Positions 34,312 through 45,101 are shown, numbered from the stretch's first letter. The stretch: DNA of 64,000 bases from Paenibacillus lentus (GCF_003931855.1 NZ_CP034248.1:4278001-4342000); one strand, 5' to 3'. The notes: generated by a model not told the origin, from the letters alone. Program-made: numbers and translations.

Positions 34312-35190
34312 TTACAGCAAGATATCAAACCGGTTTGCGAACCAGATCGAGTCATATTGGCGAAGCTTCAGATACCTCTCTCTAGCCTCATCAAATTCTG
34401 CTTGAGCGGCGCTGACATCATGCTCTCCATCACATGTCAATACCAATTCACGGGTCTTAACAATAATTTCTTCTTCGAAATGTATCCGAGTTAAGTTGAT
34501 CACATCATTGCCCCAATAAGCAACCCGCTCATCCGGAGGATAATTATACCTGAATACCAGCGTCAGACATATGCCGGGGACGTGATAACACACGCGCCCA
34601 AGCAGCCAGCTTCTTATAGAAAACTCTGCTGTCTCTATTTCCTTCGTAAAAAAACCGCTTAACAGCCCACCCAGCTCTTGGAAGGTTTGAAGACTTACGG
34701 CAAAACAATCCGAGGATAGCCAAGGAATATCATCTTGCTCCGACACGGCAGGAAAATTATAAATCGACGCAAGCAGCCCACCCGCTGGAAACTCGCAGCG
34801 CTGTACATTGTCCGAACGGCCTTGTGCCGTAAATGACGGTGAAGTGCAATCCGCCCTTCCCTGCTGGATCGGTTCCAGCAGAGCCTCCATCCAGCCATCT
34901 TCAAAATAAAGTCTGGGGCTGCAAAAAATCAAATAACTCCCCAGGGCATGGGAAGCTGCCAGTTGCCTGGAGGATATCCCACTTTGCGCTTTGAATTTGC
35001 GAAGCGGCTTATCAAATTTGTAGTGAATTAGAAAATCACAACAGCCGTCCACAGAGCCCTCGTCAACGATGATGACTTCATAGCTATAAGCGACACGAGA
35101 TACCTTCATGGATTCTAGCGTTGTCTGTAAATCAATTCCTTCGTTCTGCACCGAAATAATGACGGATACAAGAATAGGTTGAGCAGACAT
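34312..35190 (-). CDS. Family 2 glycosyltransferase
   Basis: The 292-aa protein has a GT-A fold opening (ILVSVIISVQNEGIDLQTTLES), the first acidic site EVIIVDEGSVDG, and a second region SPRLYFEDGWMEALLEP as the D-x-D-like area. A later GGLLSGFFTKEIE corresponds to the GGF…ED acceptor region. No transmembrane segment is present. The nucleotide-binding motif reads DEGSVDG rather than the common DDGSTDG. The acceptor and sugar are unknown, and no glycan genes surround it. Confidence 0.8.
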   Translation of the reverse strand: MSAQPILVSVIISVQNEGIDLQTTLESMKVSRVAYSYEVIIVDEGSVDGCCDFLIHYKFDKPLRKFKAQSGISSRQLAASHALGSYLIFCSPRLYFEDGWMEALLEPIQQGRADCTSPSFTAQGRSDNVQRCEFPAGGLLASIYNFPAVSEQDDIPWLSSDCFAVSLQTFQELGGLLSGFFTKEIETAEFSIRSWLLGRVCYHVPGICLTLVFRYNYPPDERVAYWGNDVINLTRIHFEEEIIVKTRELVLTCDGEHDVSAAQAEFDEARERYLKLRQYDSIWFANRFDILL

Positions 35191-35360
35191 GGTTTCTCTC
35201 CTTATAAATGGAAATAATAAAATACGGAATGGAAATTGAGATAATTTTAATCATTGATTACATATTAACCCATTTAACACTTGGAGTAAATACAAACAAA
35301 ACTAATAGTATATTATCTTTACCTCTCATACTCACTATGGTTAATTACAGGAGGGGTGTT

Positions 35361-35708
35361 ATGGATTACAGATCATTGGGTAAAAGGCTTCGTCAGGAAC
35401 GTCATAAAATGCATTTGACCCAGGAAAAACTTGCTGAGAAGATTGAGGTTTCCGATGCGTACATAGGTCAAATTGAGCGAGGCGAAAGAAGCTTATCGTT
35501 AGAAACTCTTGTTAAGCTAGCAAATCAATTAGGTGTCACGGTCGATTACTTGCTTCACGATTCCATCGAAATCAATGACGACCATTTCCTGAACCAAATC
35601 AACCAGATTATGATTCACCGTTCACCGAAGGAGAAGCAATTGGCGTTAGACACAATCAAGATGATATTTACCCACTTAGACGATATGCAAAGTGACAAAG
35701 ATTCCTGA
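35361..35708 (+). CDS. XRE-family transcriptional regulator
   Basis: The 115-aa protein has a Cro/CI-type HTH at residues 5-60 (GKRLRQERHKMHLTQEKLAEKIEVSDAYIGQIERGERSLS) and a helical C-terminus. GGAGGGG precedes the ATG at 35361. The frame is open much further upstream (to 35208) but that stretch is AT-rich and lacks a ribosome site. The Q-I-E-R-G-E-R motif is typical. Target genes are not evident; the glycosyltransferase gene is divergent. Confidence 0.88.
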   Translation: MDYRSLGKRLRQERHKMHLTQEKLAEKIEVSDAYIGQIERGERSLSLETLVKLANQLGVTVDYLLHDSIEINDDHFLNQINQIMIHRSPKEKQLALDTIKMIFTHLDDMQSDKDS

Positions 35709-35745
35709 TATTCCCATACTTAAATTAGTTCGCCGTTACATGAAA

Positions 35746-35785
35746 AAAACCTCTGATTTTCGAAAATTCGAAAATCAGAGGTTTT
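35746..35785. terminator. Bidirectional terminator after the XRE gene
   Basis: Two 19-base arms, AAAACCTCTGATTTTCGAA and its exact complement, flank a two-base loop. Both strands carry A/T runs, which suits the converging genes on either side. Confidence 0.85.
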
Positions 35786-35821
35786 CATATTTCTTTCATA
35801 TTTCTTTAGACCACTATCACA

Positions 35822-36247
35822 TTAAATAATTGTCGAATAAACCATCAAGAAAGATATCAGGATCACGCTAACAGATAACAACATGCCTAAAGTACGGAGC
35901 TTGCCAGCCTCTGCTGTGATCTTTTTATTCTCGCGAATGCTTCCGATCGCCTGCTTCAATGGTTTAGCCATGACTCCGCCAAGTGCGCCAATGACAAGGA
36001 AGAGAATGACCACGACAACCATCCAAAGCACGGAATAATTTCCTTTACCGACCAAGTAACCGCCAGTCAACAACTGGATGACTAATCCGATTTGAGCAAA
36101 GCGATTTAATGATTTAACCGCGGAGAGCGTTCCTTCTTGAGCAGCTAAGGATAATTTACTGACCGCACCGAATACAAATGGCAGAACTAAGTAAAAACCA
36201 AGAGCCATAGCACCGATAATGTGAAGAAAAAGCATAACCTGAAACAT
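35822..36247 (-). CDS. Four-helix membrane protein
   Basis: The 141-aa protein has four hydrophobic helices: MLFLHIIGAMALGFYLVLPF, FAQIGLVIQLLTGGYLVG, VLWMVVVVILFLVIGALGG and LLSVSVILISFLMVY. The first helix contains a His and the layout is like small DUF2269-type proteins, but the match is weak. AAGGCGG precedes the ATG. Function is unknown. Confidence 0.72.
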   Translation of the reverse strand: MFQVMLFLHIIGAMALGFYLVLPFVFGAVSKLSLAAQEGTLSAVKSLNRFAQIGLVIQLLTGGYLVGKGNYSVLWMVVVVILFLVIGALGGVMAKPLKQAIGSIRENKKITAEAGKLRTLGMLLSVSVILISFLMVYSTII

Positions 36248-36361
36248 GAACTAACCGCCTTCCATTTGTCAATTAATTTTATCACTATCCTAAATCCTAT
36301 TATAGCTGTCAGGAAGTCAAACGTCTATCAATGTAAGTTCTTCTCAGAACTCTCCACGCTA

Positions 36362-36401
36362 AAAAAAGAGCAAACCTGCTCCTAGAAGAGGTTTGCTCTT
36401 T
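36362..36401 (-). terminator. Terminator after mdh
   Basis: AAAGAGCAAACC pairs with GGTTTGCTCTTT and is followed by seven T on the minus strand, about 27 bases after the mdh stop. Confidence 0.85.
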
Positions 36402-36428
36402 ACTAATCATTTTATAAGTTATTAAAAT

Positions 36429-37370
36429 TTAACCTTGGACAACTGCGATAACATTGCGTACCGAGTCCGCAGATTTGTCAAGCGCGGCCTTCTCATCCGC
36501 CGTCAATTCCAGCTCAAACACTTTCTCAATGCCATCGCCGCCAAGAATAGCAGGAACGCCCATGAACAGATTGTCATAACCATACTCGCCTTCAAGCAGA
36601 GCGATGACCGGCAGAACCCGTTTCTTATCCTTCAGGATCGCCTCCGTCATTTGGACAAGCGAGGCAGCTGGTGCATAGTATGCACTGCCACTGCCCAGCA
36701 AATTGACAATTTCCCCGCCGCCCACACGTGTGCGCTGAACGATCGCTTCGATGCGTTCTTTGGAAATCAGCGTGTCGATGGGAATGCCCCCGACGCTGGA
36801 GTATCGTACTAACGGTACCATATCGTCGCCATGGCCGCCAAGCACAAAGCCGCGAACGTCTTCGACCGATACGTTGAGCTCTTGTGCGATAAATGTGCAG
36901 TAACGAGCCGTATCGAGAACTCCAGACTGACCGATAACGCGATTTTTAGGGAAGCCTAGTGTTTGATAAGCCGCATAGGTCATCGCATCAACCGGATTAC
37001 TTAATATAATGACGATGGAATTCGGGCAATACGTCTTCACGTTCTCACACACCGAACGAATGATTCCTGCATTCGTACTTACAAGGTCATCGCGGCTCAT
37101 TCCCGGCTTGCGAGCAATTCCTGCCGTAATGATCACGATATCGGAATCGGCAGCATCCTCATAGGTCGATGTTCCTACAATGTTACTGTCGAACCCCTGA
37201 ACAGGACTAGCTTCCAACATATCTAGCGCCTTACCCTTCGTCGGATTCTCCAATTGTGGAATATCCAACAAAACGACATCACCAAGCTCCTTTTGTGCCA
37301 GCATAAGCGCAGTGGTCGCGCCGGTAAATCCGGCGCCGACAACTGTGATTTTGTTTCGACGAATGGCCAC
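36429..37370 (-). CDS. mdh: Malate dehydrogenase (LDH-type)
   Basis: The 313-aa NAD-dependent enzyme oxidises malate to oxaloacetate. It shows [21 protein letters not shown] (Asp for NAD), [37 protein letters not shown] and the catalytic [14 protein letters not shown]. The GTG at 37370 is chosen because GGAGG lies ten bases upstream. The TTG at 37379 is too close to it. It follows icd by about 20 bases and closes the citZ-icd-mdh unit. Confidence 0.95.
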   Translation of the reverse strand: MAIRRNKITVVGAGFTGATTALMLAQKELGDVVLLDIPQLENPTKGKALDMLEASPVQGFDSNIVGTSTYEDAADSDIVIITAGIARKPGMSRDDLVSTNAGIIRSVCENVKTYCPNSIVIILSNPVDAMTYAAYQTLGFPKNRVIGQSGVLDTARYCTFIAQELNVSVEDVRGFVLGGHGDDMVPLVRYSSVGGIPIDTLISKERIEAIVQRTRVGGGEIVNLLGSGSAYYAPAASLVQMTEAILKDKKRVLPVIALLEGEYGYDNLFMGVPAILGGDGIEKVFELELTADEKAALDKSADSVRNVIAVVQG

Positions 37371-37390
37371 GTTAATCAAGACCTCCTACA

Positions 37391-38686
37391 TTACATGTTT
37401 TTGATGACTTGATCCGCAAATTCAGAACATTTTACTTCAGTAGCGCCCTCCATCAAGCGTGCAAAGTCATAAGTAACAGTTTTATTGTTAATCGATGTCT
37501 CAAGTCCTTTGTAAATAAGATCTGCTGCTTCCTGCCAGCCCAGGTGCTCAAGCATCATAACACCAGACAGAATGACAGATCCAGGGTTTACAACATCCTT
37601 ATCTGCATATTTAGGAGCCGTACCGTGCGTTGCTTCAAAGATCGCGTGTCCGGTAACATAGTTGATGTTCGCACCTGGCGCAATGCCGATCCCGCCTACT
37701 TGAGCCGCAAGCGCATCAGACAGATAGTCGCCGTTCAGGTTCAATGTTGCGATAACATCGAAATCCGTTGGACGGGTTAATACTTGCTGCAGAGCAATAT
37801 CCGCAATAGCATCCTTAATGATAATCTTGCCGCTGTCTTGAGCTTCTTGCTGAGCCTTGTTAGCAGCGTCCGTTCCAGACACTTCTTTGATCCGGTCGTA
37901 CTCTGCCCATGTGAACACTTTATCGCCGAATTCCTCTTCCGCCACTTCGTAGCCCCAGTTCTTGAAGGCACCTTCCGTAAACTTCATGATGTTGCCTTTG
38001 TGTACCAGCGTTACGCTCTTACGGCCATGCTTGATCGCATATTCAACCGCAGCGCGTACAAGACGCTTAGAGCCTTCCGCAGACACGGGCTTAATTCCGA
38101 TGCCGGAGGTTTCCGGGAAGCGAATTTTATTTACACCCATTTCATTTTGCAGGAACGAAAGCACCTTCTTCACTTCTTCGGTACCTTCCTGGTATTCAAT
38201 ACCTGCGTAGATATCTTCTGTATTCTCACGGAAGATGACCATATCTACCAACTCAGGACGTTTAACTGGGGATGGCACACCATTGAAGTAGCGCACAGGA
38301 CGCAGACATACGTACAAATCAAGCTCCTGGCGCAGAGCCACGTTCAGGGATCGAATTCCACCGCCGATCGGCGTCGTAAGCGGGCCTTTGATCGCTACAA
38401 TATACTCGCGGATTGCGGTCAATGTATCAGCAGGCAGCCACTCTCCGTATGTATTGTAGGCCTTCTCTCCAGCGAATACTTCGTACCAAGCGATCTTCTT
38501 GTCACCACCATAAGCTTTCTCTACAGCAGCATCTAGAACACGTTTGGACGCTTTCCAAATATCGCGGCCCGTACCATCGCCCTCAATAAATGGGATAACA
38601 GGATTGTTAGGCACCAATAGCTTGCCGTCCTGAATTTCAATTTTCTGCCCTTCTGTCGGCAGAGCAAATTTTTCTAGTTTCAACAT
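37391..38686 (-). CDS. icd: Isocitrate dehydrogenase (NADP-dependent)
   Basis: The 431-aa enzyme oxidatively decarboxylates isocitrate to 2-oxoglutarate. It shows [37 protein letters not shown] (the phosphorylatable/substrate Ser), [44 protein letters not shown] and [10 protein letters not shown]. It is of the bacterial NADP class. GAGGAGG precedes the ATG. The gene lies between citZ and mdh, all in the same direction. Confidence 0.96.
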   Translation of the reverse strand: MLKLEKFALPTEGQKIEIQDGKLLVPNNPVIPFIEGDGTGRDIWKASKRVLDAAVEKAYGGDKKIAWYEVFAGEKAYNTYGEWLPADTLTAIREYIVAIKGPLTTPIGGGIRSLNVALRQELDLYVCLRPVRYFNGVPSPVKRPELVDMVIFRENTEDIYAGIEYQEGTEEVKKVLSFLQNEMGVNKIRFPETSGIGIKPVSAEGSKRLVRAAVEYAIKHGRKSVTLVHKGNIMKFTEGAFKNWGYEVAEEEFGDKVFTWAEYDRIKEVSGTDAANKAQQEAQDSGKIIIKDAIADIALQQVLTRPTDFDVIATLNLNGDYLSDALAAQVGGIGIAPGANINYVTGHAIFEATHGTAPKYADKDVVNPGSVILSGVMMLEHLGWQEAADLIYKGLETSINNKTVTYDFARLMEGATEVKCSEFADQVIKNM

Positions 38687-38725
38687 ATGAATGGTTTCCT
38701 CCTCATTTGAATTCGTAATACTTGT

Positions 38726-38758
38726 CCGGTCTCCATTCTATCATAAATTGAAGACCGG
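38726..38758 (-). other. Intergenic hairpin between citZ and icd
   Basis: CCGGTCT and AGACCGG form a 7-bp stem with an AT-rich loop of about 19 bases. There is no T-run, so it could be an RNA-processing or stability element. Confidence 0.4.
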
Positions 38759-38771
38759 TTACCTATTTCTA

Positions 38772-39884
38772 TTATCTCATATCAATTGGAATGTAACGTT
38801 GATTCGTTGGGCCGACATAGTCAGCGCGTGGACGAATGATCCTGTTGTCATCCAATTGCTCCAGAATATGAGCAGTCCAGCCAGATAAACGGCTGATGGC
38901 AAAAATCGGGGTAAACAGGTCGCTAGGAATACCCAGCAGCGTGTAAACCGATGCGGAGTAGAAGTCCACATTTGGCTTTAATCCCTTTTGTCCGGTTACA
39001 AGCTCTTCTACCTTCACGGAGATATCATACAAAGTGGAATCGCCCTTCAACACGCTAAGCTCGCGGGACATCTTCTGCAGATGCTTGGCACGAGGATCTC
39101 CGTTCTTGTATACACGGTGACCGAAGCCCATAATTTTCTCCCGATTATTCAGTTTGTTCTGAATGTAAGCTTCGGCCTTATCTAACGTGCCGATTTCGCT
39201 CAGCATATTCATGACGGCTTCATTCGCTCCCCCATGCAGAGGGCCTTTTAACGTGCCGATAGCCGAAGTAATTCCGGAATAGATGTCGGACAGGGTAGCA
39301 ATGGTAACACGTGCTGAGAATGTAGATGCATTCAGCTCATGATCTGCATGAAGCACCAGTGCTTGATCTAAAGCGCGAACCGCAACCTCATCCGGCTTCT
39401 CTCCGGACAGCATGTAAAGGAAATTGTACGGAAGGGAGACATTTTTAAGCGGAGCAATCGGCTCCTTGCCATCCCGGATACGTGCGTAAGCAGCGATTAG
39501 TGTCGGTAGTTGAGCCTGAAGTTTAATCGCCTTCAACTGATTGCTCTCCCGGGAAATATCATTTGCTGTCTCATCATACAAAGCAAGAGCCGACACAGCG
39601 GTCCGCAGCACAGCCATCGTATTGGCGTTATTTGGATACAGCTTCATCTGCTCCAATACCGCTTCCGGTACTGCTGCATAATCACAAAGCTGCTGTTGCA
39701 GCTTCAACAATTGAGATTTCGTGGGTAATTTGCCGTACCAAAGTAAATAGGCAGTCTCTTCATAACTCGCCCGCTCTGCCAACTCATCGATATTAATTCC
39801 GCGATAGGCCAGAACGCCGTCATGAATGGAACTAATCGAGGATGTAGCCGCCACAATACCTTCGAGGCCCTTAGTAGCCGTCAT
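38772..39884 (-). CDS. citZ: Citrate synthase
   Basis: The 370-aa type II-like short citrate synthase makes citrate from oxaloacetate and acetyl-CoA. It shows HADHELNASTFSARV, LKGPLHGGANEAVM, GFGHRVYKNGDPRA and NVDFYSASVY with the catalytic His and Asp. It is first of citZ-icd-mdh. AAAGGAGAG precedes the ATG, and a cre-like site lies upstream, implying CcpA control. Confidence 0.96.
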   Translation of the reverse strand: MTATKGLEGIVAATSSISSIHDGVLAYRGINIDELAERASYEETAYLLWYGKLPTKSQLLKLQQQLCDYAAVPEAVLEQMKLYPNNANTMAVLRTAVSALALYDETANDISRESNQLKAIKLQAQLPTLIAAYARIRDGKEPIAPLKNVSLPYNFLYMLSGEKPDEVAVRALDQALVLHADHELNASTFSARVTIATLSDIYSGITSAIGTLKGPLHGGANEAVMNMLSEIGTLDKAEAYIQNKLNNREKIMGFGHRVYKNGDPRAKHLQKMSRELSVLKGDSTLYDISVKVEELVTGQKGLKPNVDFYSASVYTLLGIPSDLFTPIFAISRLSGWTAHILEQLDDNRIIRPRADYVGPTNQRYIPIDMR

Positions 39885-39931
39885 AGTATATCTCTCCTTT
39901 GTAACGAAAATATAATAATCAAACTTGTGAA

Positions 39932-39945
39932 TGAAAACATTTACA
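39932..39945 (-). promoter_or_regulatory. cre (CcpA) site upstream of citZ
   Basis: The 14-mer TGTAAATGTTTTCA on the minus strand matches the cre consensus TGWAANCGNTNWCA at all fixed positions except one (T for C). It lies about 50 bases before the citZ start, which suits glucose repression of the citrate cycle as known in Bacillus. No other gene is supported between 39946 and 40224. Confidence 0.7.
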
Positions 39946-40224
39946 TTTTAAAAGATTAAAATTTTTAAAATATGGCCGGAGTACGCCTAGATAATAACAA
40001 GCCGCACAAAATTCCTCCCTAAATCATCATACTGGATTTCGAGAACCAAGGGAACAATCTGAGAGAAAGCCGTTTATCAAAATGTTTTATCACCATTATA
40101 AAGAATTTTTTGTAAACGATTTCAGATTGCAATGATAAATGTCACCACGACGAACTTTTATGAATTTCCGTCATACTCGTCCCATCCAATTAATAGAGTA
40201 AGACAAGGGGAAGGAGGGGAAGCT

Positions 40225-41343
40225 ATGGATAATGTACTCTTTAAGCGTGCATTGCGGGGAACTTGGGTATGCCTGCTGCTGGTTGCTTTATTGTTGGCAG
40301 CCTACTGGCTTGTTCCACTCATGTATCCCTTTCTCATAGCCTGGCTAGTTGCCTATATTATGAATCCCTTCGTTTCGCGAATCGAAGCCCATTTGCGACT
40401 TCCCCGCTGGTTGGCCGTAATCTTTGCACTGCTAGTCTTCTTCGGAAGCACGATCATTGTCTTCTCGGCAGCTATAACCCGGCTGGTCAAGGAATTGATA
40501 CATGTTGTGGACTCTTTAGATCTAAGTATCGAGAAATGGAAAAATATCATTTTGGAATGGATCCAGAATGAGAAGCTCCAAAGCATCATGAATGAAATCA
40601 ATCGTTTCATCGCCAGCCATCCGGGCTACTCCAATACGCTGCATAAAAACATAGATTCTACAGCTGCGAATATTAGCACCGCCATTTCCCGTACCGTTGC
40701 CAGCCTATTAAATGGCGTCGTCAATTTATTAACCTCTCTGCCAAGCCTTGGCATCATTTTGCTCGTCGTTTTGCTTGCTGCCTTTTTCATGAGTAAAAAT
40801 TGGGATCAAAATTGGCTTTTTCTCACCCGCATTATTCCTGGCCCATTTCAACAAACTGCTCGAGAAATTTGGCATGATCTGCAAAAAGCGCTGTTCGGCT
40901 TTCTGACGACTCAATTTATCATGATTTCTATCACCGCTGTCATCGTACTGATCGGGCTGTTGATTCTTGGGATTGAATCTGCCTTCACCTATGCCATTCT
41001 GATCGGATTCGTAGATCTCCTGCCTTATCTCGGCGTGGGAACGATCATGCTTCCCTGGCTCATATACGCCTATATCAGCGGGGACATTACACTTGGCATT
41101 GGATTGTCGATCCTTTACAGCATCATCCTTGTCGCCCGTCAACTCATTGAGCCGAAAGTACTCGCTACAAGCGTGGGACTTGAGCCACTGCCCGTATTAA
41201 TCGCCACGTTCGCGGGACTTAAGCTATTTGGCGTTCTTGGACTGATCATTGGCCCCGTGTCCCTGGTCATTATGGGCGCAGTCATTCGTGCTGGGGTCAT
41301 GCGGGATATAAGAAACTATATTATCCACGGTAGACTTCGTTAA
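40225..41343 (+). CDS. ytvI: AI-2E-type transporter / YtvI sporulation membrane protein
   Basis: The 372-aa protein has about eight transmembrane helices with the AI-2E exporter pattern: an N-terminal pair, a coiled soluble segment ~85-165, then helices with GFLTTQFIMISITAVIVLIG, DLLPYLGVGTIMLPW and LIEPKVLATSVGLEPLPVL. In B. subtilis YtvI is needed for normal sporulation. GGAGGGG precedes the ATG at 40225; the frame is open to 40132. It is convergent with fxsA. Confidence 0.88.
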   Translation: MDNVLFKRALRGTWVCLLLVALLLAAYWLVPLMYPFLIAWLVAYIMNPFVSRIEAHLRLPRWLAVIFALLVFFGSTIIVFSAAITRLVKELIHVVDSLDLSIEKWKNIILEWIQNEKLQSIMNEINRFIASHPGYSNTLHKNIDSTAANISTAISRTVASLLNGVVNLLTSLPSLGIILLVVLLAAFFMSKNWDQNWLFLTRIIPGPFQQTAREIWHDLQKALFGFLTTQFIMISITAVIVLIGLLILGIESAFTYAILIGFVDLLPYLGVGTIMLPWLIYAYISGDITLGIGLSILYSIILVARQLIEPKVLATSVGLEPLPVLIATFAGLKLFGVLGLIIGPVSLVIMGAVIRAGVMRDIRNYIIHGRLR

Positions 41344-41414
41344 CTTTACTCCTTTCACTCACAACAAACAGAGCCGAACTGCAAGGAGTCCGACTCTACA
41401 GCCATCACAATGTT

Positions 41415-41807
41415 TTAACGGCGAAAAAATGTAATTTTTCCTTCTTTGATCTTCTTACCGATCCATTTCATGAGCAGGAGCCGATAGATCGGCCGTGTTA
41501 ACGGAAAAACCATAGTGAAACCAACGATATCCGTAATAAAACCGGGCGACAGCAGCATGATGCCGCCGGCAAACACACAGATTCCGTCCAACACCATACG
41601 ACCGGGAACCTGCCCTCCGCTCATCTGTGTTTTCGCGTCTACCATGACCTTACGTCCTTCGAATTGCATCATCAGTCCCCCGATAATCGAGGTAGCCAGA
41701 GTAAGAAATATCGTCTTGCCAACTCCGAGTCGTTCACCCACTTCGACGTAAGCCCAAAATTCGGCGACGGAAATCAGAGCAATAATGACAGGGATCCATT
41801 TGCGCAT
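41415..41807 (-). CDS. fxsA: FxsA family membrane protein
   Basis: The 130-aa protein has three to four transmembrane helices and the FxsA stretches WAYVEVGERLGVGKTIFLTL, GGIMLLSPGFITDIVGFTM and PLTRPIYRLLLMKWIG. FxsA in E. coli is tied to phage-exclusion phenotypes; the function in Bacillota is unknown. It has a strong AAAGGAG site and a basic C-terminus. Confidence 0.9.
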   Translation of the reverse strand: MRKWIPVIIALISVAEFWAYVEVGERLGVGKTIFLTLATSIIGGLMMQFEGRKVMVDAKTQMSGGQVPGRMVLDGICVFAGGIMLLSPGFITDIVGFTMVFPLTRPIYRLLLMKWIGKKIKEGKITFFRR

Positions 41808-41921
41808 GTAATAACTCCTTTACAATAAACCAGCCAGCGGATGGGAATGGTCACTTCATTCAAAAATTTATTTGTTGGAACAATTACTTAAAAAGTATTT
41901 TACCGCTTCATGCGCATTTTT

Positions 41922-42341
41922 TCAAAGTTTGCTTGCCTCATCGAAGGCCGCGTACCAATCAGGGAATACTTTTTTGAAGGCAACGGGCTTAAAGTCCTTA
42001 CGTCGTACCACATAGTGCGAAGAATTTCCTTCAACACAAAGCGTGCCCTCCCCGTTATAAAGCTCATACCCATACACCGTCTTGACACCCCCGTTATCCA
42101 AAATACGGGTCTTGAGAACGACCTCATCTCCATATGTAATTCCTTTATGATACTTCACATTCATTTCATGAACTGGGGAAATATAGCCAGCCCGCTCCAT
42201 GTCAATATATTTAAACCCAAGGTCCTCGCAAAGCTTCAATCTTCCCATCTCAAACCACCCCAAGTAATGGGCATGGTAAATAATACCCATCATATCGAAC
42301 TCAAAGTACTTAGGGACGATCACTTGCTCGCTAACGTACAC
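41922..42341 (-). CDS. Acyl-CoA thioesterase, 4HBT (YbgC/YneP-like) family
   Basis: The 139-aa hotdog-fold protein has the 4HBT active-site region FDMMGIIYHAHYLGWFEMGRLKL, with the catalytic Asp in D-x-x-G. The GTG start at 42341 has GGAGGAG six bases upstream; the frame runs on to 42404 over the pyk terminator. It hydrolyses acyl-CoA or acyl-ACP thioesters; the chain preference is unknown. It lies between pyk and fxsA. Confidence 0.88.
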   Translation of the reverse strand: MYVSEQVIVPKYFEFDMMGIIYHAHYLGWFEMGRLKLCEDLGFKYIDMERAGYISPVHEMNVKYHKGITYGDEVVLKTRILDNGGVKTVYGYELYNGEGTLCVEGNSSHYVVRRKDFKPVAFKKVFPDWYAAFDEASKL

Positions 42342-42370
42342 GATATACTCCTCCTTTGTTCTAGGAAACA

Positions 42371-42407
42371 AAAAGCAATGGTATCCGCATATCGGAATGC
42401 CCATTGC
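42371..42407 (-). terminator. Terminator after pyk
   Basis: GCAATGG (minus 42401-42407) pairs with CCATTGC (42375-42381), extended by inner pairs, followed by TTTTTG. Confidence 0.75.
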
Positions 42408-42448
42408 CTTTGTCCATTTATCCTTAATCGTATATAAGCTATCGCAAA

Positions 42449-43870
42449 CTATTTACGTACTTGACCAATTTTAACCAAATTCGTCGAACCGGAACGGCCA
42501 AGCGGCACCCCTGCTGTAATGACCACAAGATCGCCTTCTTTAACCACTCCGCTATCAAGTCCGCCCTTCATCGCCATATCAAACATTTCGTCAGTAGAAG
42601 AAGCTACATTGCCTTTAACCGGCGTAACTCCCCAATTCAAAGCTAGACGACGCAGCGTATTATCTTGCGTAGTGACAGCGATAATCGGAGCTTTCGGACG
42701 ATATTTGGATACCATGCGAGCCGTATAACCGGTTTCTGTAGATGTAATGATCGCCTTTGCATTCAGTTCTAGCGCTGAGTTGGCAACAGCCTGGCTGATT
42801 GCTTCCGTAACTGTTGTTTGCTGTGCATTGCTTTGCTTAACAAAAATTTCACGATATTCCAGCGCAGATTCAGCTTTCTCCGCAATGCGAGACATCGTCA
42901 ATACCGATTCAACCGGATATCTACCAGCTGCTGTCTCACCAGACAACATGATTGCATCAGTACCGTCAAAAATAGCGTTCGCTACGTCACTTGCTTCCGC
43001 ACGTGTCGGTCTTGGGTTGCGTTGCATGGAATCCAGCATTTGTGTTGCTGTAATGACCGGTTTACCTACGCGGTTACATTTCTCGATCATTTTCTTCTGA
43101 GCAAGTGGTACGTCTTCCGCTGGAATTTCAACCCCAAGGTCTCCACGAGCAACCATCAAACCGTCGGAAACCTCCAAAATTTCATCCAGATTGTCGATTC
43201 CTTGCTGGTTCTCAATTTTGGAGATGATTTGAATATGTGCTGCATTATTACGCTCTAGCAATTGACGGATTTCAAGAACGTCGCTAGCTTTACGTACGAA
43301 GGATGCGGCAACGAAATCGATGCCCTGCTCGATCCCGAAAAGAATATCGTTAGCATCTTTGTCCGTGATGCCCGGAAGGGAAATATCAACTCCAGGAACG
43401 TTAACGCCTTTCTTGCTTTTAATCGGACCGCCGTTGATAACGCGGCATTTGATTTCAGTACCTTGGATATCAACTACAGTAAGACCAATCAATCCGTCAT
43501 CGATAAGAATGGTCGAACCTACTTCCACGTCTTGCGGAAGGTTTTCATAAGTGATTGAGATGCGGTCCTTGTCGCCGAGAATTTCTTCCGTCGTCAAGGT
43601 AATGAATTCATCCTGCACTAGCTCAATCGGTTCTTCCTTCAACTTGCCGGTGCGGATTTCTGGACCTTTCGTATCCAACAGTATGGCGATTGATTTCCCC
43701 AGCTCCTCGCTCGCTTGGCGAATCACTTTGATACGATTGCCATGCTCCTCAAAATCTCCATGGGAGAAGTTCAGACGAGCGACGTTCATTCCGGCCATGA
43801 TCAGTTTCTTAATGTTCTCTAACGATTCACTTGAAGGACCGATAGTACATACGATTTTTGTTTTGCGCAT
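42449..43870 (-). CDS. pyk: Pyruvate kinase, short form
   Basis: The 473-aa glycolytic enzyme converts phosphoenolpyruvate to pyruvate. It shows [39 protein letters not shown], the catalytic [17 protein letters not shown] and [13 protein letters not shown]. It ends at …[20 protein letters not shown] and therefore lacks the extra C-terminal PEP-utilising domain (~110 aa) found in many Bacillus pyruvate kinases. pfkA, which normally neighbours pyk, is not present. Confidence 0.96.
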   Translation of the reverse strand: MRKTKIVCTIGPSSESLENIKKLIMAGMNVARLNFSHGDFEEHGNRIKVIRQASEELGKSIAILLDTKGPEIRTGKLKEEPIELVQDEFITLTTEEILGDKDRISITYENLPQDVEVGSTILIDDGLIGLTVVDIQGTEIKCRVINGGPIKSKKGVNVPGVDISLPGITDKDANDILFGIEQGIDFVAASFVRKASDVLEIRQLLERNNAAHIQIISKIENQQGIDNLDEILEVSDGLMVARGDLGVEIPAEDVPLAQKKMIEKCNRVGKPVITATQMLDSMQRNPRPTRAEASDVANAIFDGTDAIMLSGETAAGRYPVESVLTMSRIAEKAESALEYREIFVKQSNAQQTTVTEAISQAVANSALELNAKAIITSTETGYTARMVSKYRPKAPIIAVTTQDNTLRRLALNWGVTPVKGNVASSTDEMFDMAMKGGLDSGVVKEGDLVVITAGVPLGRSGSTNLVKIGQVRK

Positions 43871-44003
43871 TTGGGTTTCCTCCGTTTTGTTTTGTTCTCT
43901 CTATATCGTCTTTTCCAACATCTAAATTTACTATAGTTTTCCCTTTTTGTATAGGAAGTTTGTCATATCGTCAAGATCTCAGACATTTTATACTCTTCTT
44001 ACG

Positions 44004-45101
44004 TTACTCATTTCCCACTGTTGCGGCGTCTGTTACAGTATTCTTTTCTATGTCTTTTTCTACTTCTTCTGTGGGAGCTTCTGATGCGTCCGCTGCGGTA
44101 TTTTTTTTGTCTTTCTCCGGTTCCTCCGTAAGCTCCTCGAGTTTGCGCGCCTCAGCAAAGTGTCCGATTTTACGAAACTTCAAATAGCGATCCTCAAGCA
44201 GCTCGTCCGGATTGAGTCCAGACAACTCTTCAAGCTGACGAACCAATACCGATTTAATCTTTTCCGCAGTGAACTCGTAATCCCGATGTGCTCCCCCACG
44301 AGGCTCAGGCACGATCTCCTCGATAACTTCCATGGCGAGCAGATCTTGGGCTGTAATCTTCATCGCTTCCGCCGCTTGATCTGCTTTAGAAGCATCCTTC
44401 CACAGGATTGAGGCCGCTCCATTCGGAGAAATGACGGAGTAAATAGCATTCTCCAACATAACCACCCGATTCCCAACACCTAGAGCTAGAGCACCCCCGC
44501 TACCGCCTTCGCCGATGACTACGCAAATTACGGGCACGCGCAGCATCGCCATATCGCGGAGATTTCGAGCAATCGCTTCCGACTGCCCTCTCTCTTCAGC
44601 AGTAATCCCGGGATAAGCTCCCTTGGTATCAATAAAAGTAATAATCGGGCGTTTAAATTTATCAGCCTGCTGCATTAAACGTAGCGCTTTGCGGAATCCT
44701 TCCGGATGCGGACTGCCGAAGAAACGGGCTATATTGTCCTTCGTATCCTTACCACGCTGCTGTCCAATAACGGTAACCGGCATCCCATTCAACTTTGCCA
44801 GGCCGCCTACAATGGCCAAGTCATCGCCGAATACCCGGTCACCATGCAGTTCGATAAAGTCAGTAAAAATTAGATTTATTAAATCTAGTGACGTAGGGCG
44901 CTGATGATGACGCGCCAGGTGCATTTTCTGTGAAGGCGAGATATTATCGTAAATCTCATCCTCAAGCTGTTTATAGCGCTCCTCCAGCCTCGCAATTTCT
45001 TCCGAAAAGTCAATCCCCTTCTCACTACCGAACTGCTCTAGCTCCTGAATCTTTTCACGAAGCTTCACAAGGGACGTTTCAAAAGGCAACTCTCCAGCCA
45101 C
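44004..45101 (-). CDS. accA: Acetyl-CoA carboxylase carboxyltransferase subunit alpha
   Basis: The 365-aa subunit pairs with AccD to carboxylate acetyl-CoA for fatty-acid synthesis. It shows [61 protein letters not shown] helices and [15 protein letters not shown]. The enzyme body ends near residue 320. A ~45-residue acidic, low-complexity tail ([16 protein letters not shown] …) is added, making it longer than usual. The GTG start follows the accD stop directly. Confidence 0.96.
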   Translation of the reverse strand: MAGELPFETSLVKLREKIQELEQFGSEKGIDFSEEIARLEERYKQLEDEIYDNISPSQKMHLARHHQRPTSLDLINLIFTDFIELHGDRVFGDDLAIVGGLAKLNGMPVTVIGQQRGKDTKDNIARFFGSPHPEGFRKALRLMQQADKFKRPIITFIDTKGAYPGITAEERGQSEAIARNLRDMAMLRVPVICVVIGEGGSGGALALGVGNRVVMLENAIYSVISPNGAASILWKDASKADQAAEAMKITAQDLLAMEVIEEIVPEPRGGAHRDYEFTAEKIKSVLVRQLEELSGLNPDELLEDRYLKFRKIGHFAEARKLEELTEEPEKDKKNTAADASEAPTEEVEKDIEKNTVTDAATVGNE

